The notes under the pieces: generated by a model
Database searches by the model: none
Told to the model about the DNA's origin: nothing
What the model saw: only the letters and a program-made list of their open reading frames with translations
In this document: one piece after another, positions 1 through 6,248 of the stretch
How positions within the stretch are numbered: the first letter of the stretch is position 1
Layout: every line of letters starts with the position of its first letter
Translations under genes and position numbers: made by a program
Source: GCA-2748575 sp033722575
GTDB taxonomy: Bacteria; Pseudomonadota; Gammaproteobacteria; Pseudomonadales; Ketobacteraceae
Direction of reading: 5' to 3'
DNA length: 9,044 bases
NCBI GenBank assembly: GCA_033722575.1
Contig: JAWVYU010000211.1
Span: 1 to 9,044, forward strand

Positions 1-203
1 CAACGCTGGGAGCAATGGGTGGTTTTACACTACCGGTATTATTCGGCCTGGCGGTGGACTTTATCGGCATCCACACAGCCTGCTTTATGATGCTTTACGG
101 AATTCTCGCTATCTGCATGGTGGCAATGCACTTTGCCATACGCTCAGAACGCCGGGAGAAACTCCTGCAACAGGCCATTGCCAATAATTTCCTGAATCGC
201 TAG
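1..203 (+). CDS. MFS transporter, NarK/NasA-like (3' end only)
   Basis: C-terminal 66 residues of a membrane transporter; the gene starts before the window and ends with TAG at 201-203. The reading frame begins at base 3. The visible part holds a Gly/Pro-containing segment (GAMGGFTLPVLFG), a short loop (DFIGIH), a final hydrophobic helix (TACFMMLYGILAICMVAMHF), and a basic cytoplasmic tail beginning AIRSERREK. This ending, a Gly-rich helix followed by a T(S/A)CFM-type helix and MHFAIR, recalls the last two membrane segments of nitrate/nitrite porters of the NNP family (NarK/NasA), which exchange or import nitrate and nitrite across the inner membrane. The MFS membership is fairly sure from the helix pattern; the nitrate specificity is from recalled similarity only, because the diagnostic nitrate signature helices lie upstream. 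It converges on nhaA with 18 bp between the stop codons and has no visible link to the sterol-type locus. Confidence 0.62.
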   Translation, partial: TLGAMGGFTLPVLFGLAVDFIGIHTACFMMLYGILAICMVAMHFAIRSERREKLLQQAIANNFLNR

Positions 204-219
204 AACCGCTGCCGTTAAG

Positions 220-240
220 TGTCAGTGGCCGCCACTGGCA
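220..240. other. Hairpin at the convergent gene ends
   Basis: CAGTGG (223-228), loop CCG, CCACTG (232-237) form a perfect 6-bp stem that extends outward to about 9 bp with one G-T pair. It lies over the last codons of nhaA (Gly-Gly-His-stop), just past the stop of the + strand transporter. Neither strand has a T-run directly after the stem, so it is not a classical intrinsic terminator. It may stabilise 3' ends or be a by-product of the Gly/His codons. Confidence 0.3.
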
Positions 241-1466
241 ATCGGCTTGCCGGATTTGCTGTCCGGCTTCGGCGAGTTTTTCAGGCTGCGACTGAGTATA
301 AAGAACCCGAAAATGCCGGATGCCAGTGATCCCAGAATAATACCAAGGCGCTCGTCAAACAGCTGGTTGCTGGCGCTTTCGAACGCCAGCGAGCCGATAA
401 ACAGACTCATTGTGAACCCGATGCCGCAAAGGGCGGATGTACCGTAAAGACTGAGCCAGGAAACCCCTTGCGGCAGCTTGGCCCAACCCAGCTTGATAAC
501 CAGCCAGCATAATCCGAAAATCCCGATTTGCTTGCCCAAAAACAGCCCCAGCGCGATCCCCATGGGTACTCCGTGTTTGATCTGCTCCATCCCGATTCCA
601 TGCAGGCTCAGGCCGGCATTGGCAAAAGCGAATACCGGAAGAATAAAGAATGCCACCACGGAGTGAAGGTCATGTTCCAGCGACTTCAGCGGTGACACTT
701 CCGGGTTCTCCTTGGAGCGCATGGGAATGAACATGGCCAGCACCACCCCTGCAAGGGTGGCATGCACACCCGATTTGAGCGTGGCCACCCACATAATCAG
801 GCCAATAAGGATATAGACACTCTTGGATTCAACGTTGCGCCAGTTGAAATAGGCCAGAAACGGCACACAGCAGGCAACCACTATCAGCGCCAGGAAGGAA
901 ATCTTGTCCGTGTAGAATATGGCGATGACGATAATGGCTCCGATATCGTCAAAGATTGCCAGGGATGTCAGGAAAATCTTGATGCTGGTGGGTACGCGGG
1001 AGCCCAGCAGTGTCAGTGCACCCAGAGCAAAGGCTATATCTGTTGCCGCAGGTATGGCCCACCCACCCATGGCAACGGGATCATCGTAGTTAAAGTAGAC
1101 ATAGATAAGTGCCGGGACCAGCATACCACCTACCGCGCCAACACCCGGCAGCAGAATATTCCGCTTATCCGATAATTCACCCTCAATCAGTTCTCGTTTG
1201 AGTTCCAGGCCCACCAGAAAGAAAAAAACGGCCATCAGGCCGTCATTGATCCACAGCAGGAGCGGCTTGGCGATTTCCAGGGCCCCGACCCTCACCTCAA
1301 CCGGTGTGGAAAGCAGCAGCTCGTAATACACGTTCAGCGGCGTATTGGCGCAGATCATGGCCAGTACCGCTGCCAAAAACAACAGGATACCGCCCGAGGA
1401 CTCCATTTTGAAAAAGTCAGCCAAATAATTTTTGGAGGGATCCAGAATCTTCAGAGCATCGCTCAT
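222..1466 (-). CDS. nhaA: Na+/H+ antiporter NhaA
   Basis: Inner-membrane antiporter that exports Na+ (or Li+) in exchange for protons, serving pH and sodium homeostasis. The product is 414 residues, slightly longer than the usual 380-390, with a hydrophilic Ser/Lys/Pro-rich tail. It is hydrophobic throughout, with about 12 predicted membrane segments. The family signatures are present: the N-terminal FFKMESSGGILLF segment, ATDIAFALG with Asp143 (equivalent to E. coli Asp133), and LAIFDDIGAI with the ion-binding pair Asp173-Asp174 (E. coli Asp163-Asp164). A FLGKQIG helix carries the Lys that matches E. coli Lys300. The ATG at 1466 is followed by a typical NhaA N-terminus, and only a weak Shine-Dalgarno (AGGTG, rather far upstream) precedes it. 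The 145-bp gap to the next gene suggests a separate transcript. No pathway link to the neighbouring oxidative genes is apparent. Confidence 0.97.
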   Translation of the reverse strand: MSDALKILDPSKNYLADFFKMESSGGILLFLAAVLAMICANTPLNVYYELLLSTPVEVRVGALEIAKPLLLWINDGLMAVFFFLVGLELKRELIEGELSDKRNILLPGVGAVGGMLVPALIYVYFNYDDPVAMGGWAIPAATDIAFALGALTLLGSRVPTSIKIFLTSLAIFDDIGAIIVIAIFYTDKISFLALIVVACCVPFLAYFNWRNVESKSVYILIGLIMWVATLKSGVHATLAGVVLAMFIPMRSKENPEVSPLKSLEHDLHSVVAFFILPVFAFANAGLSLHGIGMEQIKHGVPMGIALGLFLGKQIGIFGLCWLVIKLGWAKLPQGVSWLSLYGTSALCGIGFTMSLFIGSLAFESASNQLFDERLGIILGSLASGIFGFFILSRSLKNSPKPDSKSGKPIASGGH

Positions 1467-1515
1467 TCGCTATTACCACACCTAAGCTATTGTTTTTCAT
1501 GCGTTAGTTAACGAC

Positions 1516-1543
1516 ACTGTATATCAGAACAGATCATTTTCAA
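1516..1543 (-). promoter_or_regulatory. Candidate nhaA promoter
   Basis: Read on the - strand, TTGAAA (1538-1543) is a plausible -35. A TATACAGT stretch lies downstream, giving either TACAGT with a 16-bp spacer (1516-1521) or TATACA with a 14-bp spacer. It is about 50 bp upstream of the nhaA ATG, inside the only sizeable gap on this side. No NhaR-type operator was recognised. This is a consensus match by eye only. Confidence 0.3.
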
Positions 1544-1611
1544 CAAGGCAAACCGCCGGAAAAAAACGCAGAATCTATATTTGGTGTGATATCAACAGGA
1601 AATACCGGGTT

Positions 1612-2697
1612 TCAGGACAAGCGCTCAGCGGCCCTCGCACACTTGTGTTTTACAATCAGGCCATTGGCCAGTGACCACTCGTAGGCATCCCGGAACATTT
1701 CTTCCAGGGAGCAGGTGCTGAAACCCAGCTCACGCTCGGCCTTGCTGGAGTCAATATCGATCCGGTGGTTCAGCAAAAGCACCTTTTCCGGGGTCAGCAG
1801 GGGCTCCTTGCCAGTAAGGCGGGATATTCTCTCCATGATAAAGCCCAGCAAAGTAAGTAACGGGGCCGGGAGGGTCGCTTTCGGGGTCCTGACCTCCAGA
1901 ATCTCGCCGATAGTGGCAAACATGTCCCGAAAACTGGGTTTTTGCCCCCCCAGAAGATAATTCTCTCCGCAACGGCCTCTGTAATAGGCCTGCAGGTGCG
2001 CACGGGCATAATCGCGAACGTGGCCGCACACTGTATTACCCCGGGGCACGCCTTTCATCTGCCCCGTCAGCATACTGTTGAAAATCAGGGGGTTATAGTT
2101 GTAATCGTAAGGGCCCACTACCTGGGCGGGATTGAGAATAACGGCATCAAGCCCCCTGGTAATCCCCTCCCTGACGGCAGACTCCGCCAGAAACTTGCTC
2201 CGGTAATAATTGATGCCACTGGTCATGGCGTTGGATGGTGTATCCTCGGTCAGGGTAACACCATCCAGTTTGCCGTAGGCACCGATGGAGGAAGTGTGGA
2301 TAAACCGGCGGGCTTTTTTCCGTATCGCGGCTGCAACCATGTTGCGGGTGCCGTCCACATTAATCCGCATCTGGCGCGCATTATTGGCAGACCAGGTACT
2401 GGTATCGGCCGCCACATGAAATACGGCGTCTACTCCCTCCGGTAATGTCTTCAACAGGGATTCGGCATCAGTCACGTCGCCCTCCAGCTGCGTCACATCC
2501 AGCCGGTCCAGGTCAGAGGTGCGGGAGGTACTCCGTCGCAATGCCAGTACCCGCCAGCCATCCTCCAGCAGCAACTCAATAATATTCAGCCCCAGAAAGC
2601 CTGTGCTGCCAGTAACATAGGCCGTCTTCACGTCTTTAGAATGCTGCTTACCCAGTGCTTCTTCAGGTCTTGTTTCTGGTGTTTCCCGGTTATCCAT
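1612..2697 (-). CDS. Extended SDR NAD(P)-dependent reductase/epimerase (DFR/3-beta-HSD-like)
   Basis: An extended short-chain dehydrogenase/reductase of 361 residues. After a polar 24-residue N-terminal extension comes the Rossmann motif TGSTGFLG (residues 29-36). It is followed by Arg/Ser-rich RRSTSR after the second strand (54-59), which suggests NADP(H) use. LEGDVTD (71-77), a TSS segment (135-137) and the catalytic Tyr164-x3-Lys168 pair follow in the expected order. The overall pattern resembles dihydroflavonol-4-reductase-like and HpnA-like enzymes, which act on ketone/alcohol groups of polycyclic or sugar substrates. It is the last gene of the leftward cluster, 90 bp after the NSDHL-like gene. 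In the proposed pathway it could be the 3-ketosteroid reductase, but sequence alone does not give the substrate. The ATG at 2697 has no clear ribosome-binding site. The non-conserved extension means an internal start is possible, although no good internal ATG with a Shine-Dalgarno is visible. Confidence 0.85.
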   Translation of the reverse strand: MDNRETPETRPEEALGKQHSKDVKTAYVTGSTGFLGLNIIELLLEDGWRVLALRRSTSRTSDLDRLDVTQLEGDVTDAESLLKTLPEGVDAVFHVAADTSTWSANNARQMRINVDGTRNMVAAAIRKKARRFIHTSSIGAYGKLDGVTLTEDTPSNAMTSGINYYRSKFLAESAVREGITRGLDAVILNPAQVVGPYDYNYNPLIFNSMLTGQMKGVPRGNTVCGHVRDYARAHLQAYYRGRCGENYLLGGQKPSFRDMFATIGEILEVRTPKATLPAPLLTLLGFIMERISRLTGKEPLLTPEKVLLLNHRIDIDSSKAERELGFSTCSLEEMFRDAYEWSLANGLIVKHKCARAAERLS

Positions 2698-2706
2698 GAC
2701 TGGCTA

Positions 2707-2758
2707 CTATTCCGATGTTGTCTATACCGACGTTGTCCAATGTTATTGCTATACCGAC
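2707..2758. repeat. Short irregular direct repeats upstream of the last SDR gene
   Basis: Three copies of CTAT(T/A)CCGA(T/C) start at 2707, 2722 and 2749 (the latter two share CTATACCGAC). The copies at 2707 and 2722 are each followed by a GTTGTC element, and the copy at 2749 by an unrelated sequence. Spacing is 15 and 27 bp. The array fills most of the 90-bp gap between the two SDR genes. It could be a protein-binding array, a repeat expansion, or chance. Confidence 0.4.
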
Positions 2759-2779
2759 CGTATTACCCTGCCGGAAACA

Positions 2780-2809
2780 ATTATACCCTAGGCCGCCTGT
2801 GTCTGTCCG
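2780..2809 (-). promoter_or_regulatory. Possible internal promoter for the last SDR gene
   Basis: On the - strand a perfect TATAAT (2780-2785) is preceded, with an 18-bp spacer, by a weak -35 CGGACA (2804-2809). It overlaps the stop codon of the NSDHL-like gene and would give a leader of about 75 nt containing the short repeats. A lone TATAAT can occur by chance in AT-richer spacers, so confidence is low. Confidence 0.25.
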
Positions 2810-3831
2810 GCCGCCAGCGGATCGTTCCCTTTCAGGGCAGAAACCGTGCGCTTTATACCTTCTGCCAGTGAAACCCTGGGTTGCCAGCCGAAATCCCGGT
2901 AGGCTTTTTCAATGCTGTAATAATGGTGGGTTACCATGTAACGTACAGCAAATCGCGTTAGCCCGCTTTCATCATTCAGCGTACCCCCTTTCAGGGTATC
3001 TATGGCTTCCGCAACCATGGCAACAAAATAGGCCAGCCAGTAAGGTACCTTACCCTTGATGGGTGGATACCCCAGCTCGATAAGCACCTTTTCGACAAAA
3101 TCGAAAAACGCCATGGGCTCCCCGTTGGTGATAAAGTACGCCTGTCCGGATACCGGCGAACCTGGCTCGAGCCTGGCTTCAGCCATAAGGACTGCATCGA
3201 CCAGATTGGACACATAGGTAAAATCCGACAGCTTATCGCGATCGCCAATCTGACGCTTTAATTTGCCTTTGGCCGCTTTTTCCAGGATCGCCGGCAGAAA
3301 ACGATTATCTCCGATCCCGAATACCACATGGGGCCTTACGGCACAGGTTTGTGTTACGCCTTTGCCATTGAACGCCAGCACCTCTTTTTCAGCCTTGATT
3401 TTACTATCGGCATAAGGCGCCTGGGAAATTCTGGAATAAGGCAGAGTCTCGTCCCCGTTTTCAATATCCTGCCCTTCGTAAACGGCACTTGCGGAGCTTA
3501 TATAGATAAGTTTTTTAATGTCATGTTCATGGCAGGCATCAATCACGTGACGGGTCCCGTCATAATTTATCGCCCATACCGCCTCCTCCTGGTTGTGCTT
3601 GGTATGCACCACGGACGCGTTATGGATAACCGTTTCCATGCCCTGGCAGGCATCGAGCACGCCCTGCCGATCACGTATATCCAGATTGATAAAGCGCACA
3701 TCATCCCTGAATGGCTTGCCATTGAAGTCGAGCACTGTGACATCGCAGCCACTGTCAGCAAACCCGTCAACCAGATTCCTGCCGATAAATCCGCATCCCC
3801 CGGTGACCAGTACCTTCTTTTTGTATTCCAT
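2788..3831 (-). CDS. NSDHL/ERG26-like 3-beta-hydroxysteroid dehydrogenase (decarboxylating type)
   Basis: A 347-residue extended SDR of the 3-beta-HSD family that most resembles sterol-4-alpha-carboxylate 3-dehydrogenase (NSDHL/ERG26). That enzyme oxidises the 3-beta-OH of a 4-carboxysterol with NAD+, with loss of CO2. Visible features are TGGCGFIG (10-17), Asp35 at the end of strand 2 (NAD+ preference), and the SSASAVYEGQDIENGDETLPY region starting at residue 112, which parallels human NSDHL (SSAS..FEG.DI.NG...LPY). Next come Tyr140-x3-Lys144, AVRPHVVFG (164-172), DFTYVSNLVDA (203-213), and a hydrophobic stretch at 262-277 beginning VPYWLAYF, which matches the membrane-associated segment of NSDHL. 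HHYYS (302-306) is also typical. A strong AGGAGGG (3840-3846) lies 8 nt before the ATG. It follows the hydroxylase gene by 68 bp, in the same direction. The family call is strong; the exact substrate is inferred. Confidence 0.88.
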   Translation of the reverse strand: MEYKKKVLVTGGCGFIGRNLVDGFADSGCDVTVLDFNGKPFRDDVRFINLDIRDRQGVLDACQGMETVIHNASVVHTKHNQEEAVWAINYDGTRHVIDACHEHDIKKLIYISSASAVYEGQDIENGDETLPYSRISQAPYADSKIKAEKEVLAFNGKGVTQTCAVRPHVVFGIGDNRFLPAILEKAAKGKLKRQIGDRDKLSDFTYVSNLVDAVLMAEARLEPGSPVSGQAYFITNGEPMAFFDFVEKVLIELGYPPIKGKVPYWLAYFVAMVAEAIDTLKGGTLNDESGLTRFAVRYMVTHHYYSIEKAYRDFGWQPRVSLAEGIKRTVSALKGNDPLAAGQTQAA

Positions 3832-3899
3832 TATCTGAGCCCTCCTGATTCAGGCTTGATTATTTTGTTGTTTCGTATGCCCGCGATTGATCCTGTATT

Positions 3900-4577
3900 T
3901 TATGCATAAGTACCAAACATCAGATCCCAGAAAGGGGTAAGCGATGCGTAATTACGATTCAGGTGCTTGCCATGGTGCAAATCATGCTTGATCGCAAGGA
4001 AATTGAAAAACTTGAAAGCAGGATGTGGCAGAGCCAGGTTGGAATGCACAAGAATATTAAAGGTTGAATGCAGAAAGAACGCAATACAGAACGCTTCCAC
4101 ACTGATGGGGCCCAGCACGGCAATACTACCCATTAATAGCGCAAGCCCGGCCAGATTCTCAGCGGGGTGCAGATAGACGCTCTCAAGTGAGGTGGGAAAC
4201 CGCACATAGTGGTGTACCCCATGAACAAACTTCATGGCTTTGGGATGATGCATGCCCCGATGCATGAAGTAATAGCAAAAATCATAAAGTAACAGCGTTG
4301 CCAGCACTTCCCCGAAAATGGTCACACCTTTCACCTCGTCAAAGTGAAACAGCCAAGGGTGGAATGTCTGCACCACAGCGAACAAGAACACCAGCGACAG
4401 CAGGCTGTTCAATGTGGTATTCAGCATTTTCCGGCTTTTAGGTATACGATAGGTTTTGGGCGTTCGTATACGGTATTTACTGTATTTTTTCGAGTTCACT
4501 GCCCACATCAGGGCCGCCATCAGCAGGCCATCGAAAGCAAGTATCGCGCCCATGGCGATATAGACTTCTGTTAACAT
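3900..4577 (-). CDS. Sterol desaturase/C4-methyl oxidase-like membrane di-iron hydroxylase
   Basis: A fatty acid hydroxylase/sterol desaturase superfamily protein of 225 residues, similar to sterol C4-methyl oxidase (SMO/ERG25). Such enzymes use a membrane-bound di-iron centre and O2. The His clusters are complete: HRGMHH (106-111), HGVHH (119-123) and HDLHH (198-202), with extra His at 137, 170 and 178. ESVYLHPAENL (132-142) parallels the E..Y.HP.E.L segment of SMO, and the ending NYASLTPFWDLMFGT (209-223) parallels the NYAS..xxWDxxFGT ending of SMO. Hydrophobic helices lie at about 5-27, 53-72, 85-105 and 140-178. The start is set at the ATG at 4577, because GGAGG (4586-4590 on +) sits 8 nt upstream; the in-frame TTG 30 bases earlier has no such signal. 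It lies between the ALDH gene (59-bp gap) and the NSDHL-like gene. Carotenoid or fatty-acid hydroxylase activity cannot be excluded. Confidence 0.85.
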   Translation of the reverse strand: MLTEVYIAMGAILAFDGLLMAALMWAVNSKKYSKYRIRTPKTYRIPKSRKMLNTTLNSLLSLVFLFAVVQTFHPWLFHFDEVKGVTIFGEVLATLLLYDFCYYFMHRGMHHPKAMKFVHGVHHYVRFPTSLESVYLHPAENLAGLALLMGSIAVLGPISVEAFCIAFFLHSTFNILVHSNLALPHPAFKFFNFLAIKHDLHHGKHLNRNYASLTPFWDLMFGTYA

Positions 4578-4585
4578 GTTGCTAC

Positions 4586-4590
4586 CCTCC
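4586..4590 (-). promoter_or_regulatory. Ribosome binding site deciding the hydroxylase start
   Basis: GGAGG on the - strand, 8 nt before the ATG at 4577. It supports a 225-residue product rather than one starting at the upstream TTG (4607). Confidence 0.75.
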
Positions 4591-4636
4591 GCAATTCCTG
4601 TCTTCAAGCATCTTTTTTCTTAAGCTGAATTACCGG

Positions 4637-6241
4637 CTAACGTTTGCCGACCTGAATCCACAGCAGCTGAAAGAGCTTTTTAATTTTTTGTGTAATTCCC
4701 TGGCGAAACATCATTTCTATGGAAGCTTTGGCCGCTGCGTAATCACCCCGGCCCACCGGATATAATCTGGGTGGAATCTCCAGACCGAAACGGTCTGCAA
4801 GCACAGCTTTATGGTTGGTGTAAGCTCTTAGTCCGTCACGACCATTCATTCGCCCGAAGCCGGAATATTTAACGCCACCAAACGGCAAATCCTGATTAAG
4901 GTAGCAGAGCCCGAAGTCGTTAATGCAGGTTGCGCCCGCATGCAGTTGTGCTGCAATGCGCTCTCCTCTTTCCCGATTTCTTGTAATGACTGATGACTGC
5001 AGGCCAAAATCCGTTGCATTGGCAATGTCAATGGCCTCCTCATCACTGCCCACTTTCATTACCAGCATGACCGGCCCAAACACTTCAGTGTTGGCAATCT
5101 TCATATCGGGGGTAACGTCAACCAATATCGTGGGTGGATAGAAATTACCTGCGACACCCGGTTCCGCCTTCCCGCCAACCAGCGCTGTTGCACCCTGGGC
5201 AAGAGCGTCCTGTACCAGAGCGTCTATAATCTTCAACTGTTGCGGCGTAGTGATTGCTCCTACGTCCAGCGTACCTGGCTGCCGGGGTGCACCCTGCCGA
5301 AGCTTGCCCGCGACTGAAACCACTTTATCAATGAAGGGCTGATAGACCTTTTCATGCACCAGGATACGCTCTGAGGCCACGCAATTCTGGCCCAGGTTGA
5401 TAAAGCATCCACCCAGAGCTGAATGAACCGCTTTCTCGATATGTGCGTCCTCACATACAATCAGCGGATCCTTGCCTCCGAGCTCCATAATAACCGGTGT
5501 CAGGTGCTCGGCACTGCCTTCGATAATGCGCCTGCCGTTCTCCACCGACCCGATAAACAGAATCTTGTCCACGCCACTGCGGACCAGTGCAGCACCGGTA
5601 TCCCCGAAACCGTTAACGATCTGTACTACGTCCGGTGAGAACCCCTCGCGCTGTAATGCTTCATCGGTTATTCGCTGAAACTGCTCAGAGGACCAGGCCA
5701 CCGCCTCGGATGGCTTCAGCACCACCGCATTGCCTGCCATTAAAGGAGTAACCAGTGAACTGATAATATTCTGCAGCGGATAATTCCAGGGGATAATACA
5801 GGCAACCACACCCAGAGGCTGATACTCGATGCGCGCCCTTTTGTGTACAAACATACCTGACCCCACTGATTCCGGTTTCAGATATTTCTCGCCGTTCTTG
5901 ATGGTCCAGTTGATTTTTGTGCAAATGGGAAGAATTTCTCCCATCATGGCATTCTCATAGGTTTTTCCCGCGTCCTTAACAATCAGGCCGCAAAGCTCAT
6001 CGGCATGGTCAAGCACGTAATTCATGATATGCCGCAATACTGCGCGGCGTTGCCTGAAAGTACTTTGAGCCCACTCCTTTTGTGCAGAACGGGCCCTGGT
6101 CACGGCCCCTCTGACCTCAATGGGCGACCTGGCTGTTACCTCACCCAGCTTTTCGCCGGTAGCCGGGTTATAACAGGTGATGATGTTTTTCTTGTCGGGA
6201 GAAACAGGTACTTCCTGTATCAGGTTGGCTTGTGTTGTCAT
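4637..6241 (-). CDS. NAD(P)+-dependent aldehyde dehydrogenase
   Basis: An ALDH-superfamily enzyme of 534 residues that oxidises an aldehyde to a carboxylic acid. All key elements are present: the PWNYP cofactor-binding segment with Asn153, LKPSE with Lys176 (nucleotide ribose), MELGGK with general base Glu253, GQNC with catalytic Cys287, and TEVFGPV with Glu386. GFGR (461-464) lies near the oligomerisation region. The protein is longer than the usual 480-500 residues. The last 50 or so residues form an extension ending in a Lys- and Trp-containing amphipathic stretch (KIKKLFQLLWIQVGKR), which could aid membrane contact, as in long-chain fatty aldehyde dehydrogenases. An AGGGTG ribosome-binding site precedes the ATG and overlaps the stop of the GMC gene, so only 7 bp separate the two genes and translation is probably coupled. 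In this setting a sterol or terpenoid aldehyde is the likely substrate, by inference. Confidence 0.95.
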   Translation of the reverse strand: MTTQANLIQEVPVSPDKKNIITCYNPATGEKLGEVTARSPIEVRGAVTRARSAQKEWAQSTFRQRRAVLRHIMNYVLDHADELCGLIVKDAGKTYENAMMGEILPICTKINWTIKNGEKYLKPESVGSGMFVHKRARIEYQPLGVVACIIPWNYPLQNIISSLVTPLMAGNAVVLKPSEAVAWSSEQFQRITDEALQREGFSPDVVQIVNGFGDTGAALVRSGVDKILFIGSVENGRRIIEGSAEHLTPVIMELGGKDPLIVCEDAHIEKAVHSALGGCFINLGQNCVASERILVHEKVYQPFIDKVVSVAGKLRQGAPRQPGTLDVGAITTPQQLKIIDALVQDALAQGATALVGGKAEPGVAGNFYPPTILVDVTPDMKIANTEVFGPVMLVMKVGSDEEAIDIANATDFGLQSSVITRNRERGERIAAQLHAGATCINDFGLCYLNQDLPFGGVKYSGFGRMNGRDGLRAYTNHKAVLADRFGLEIPPRLYPVGRGDYAAAKASIEMMFRQGITQKIKKLFQLLWIQVGKR

Positions 6242-6248
6242 TTTATTA

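Noticed and set aside
23..31. TTTTACACT resembling the operator arm
   Set aside because: It lies inside the transporter coding region with no inverted partner, so it is a chance match.
1942..2445. A 167-codon + strand open frame opposite the last SDR gene
   Set aside because: Antisense of an SDR with a complete Rossmann motif and a Tyr-Lys pair; no protein family recognised.
3328..3909. A 193-codon + strand open frame opposite the NSDHL-like gene
   Set aside because: The opposite strand encodes a protein with intact SDR motifs throughout. The antisense product shows no family pattern and no ribosome binding site was noted.
4578..4607. Longer hydroxylase product starting at TTG 4607
   Set aside because: The TTG has no ribosome binding site, whereas the ATG at 4577 has GGAGG at 8-nt spacing, and the extra residues are not part of the family.
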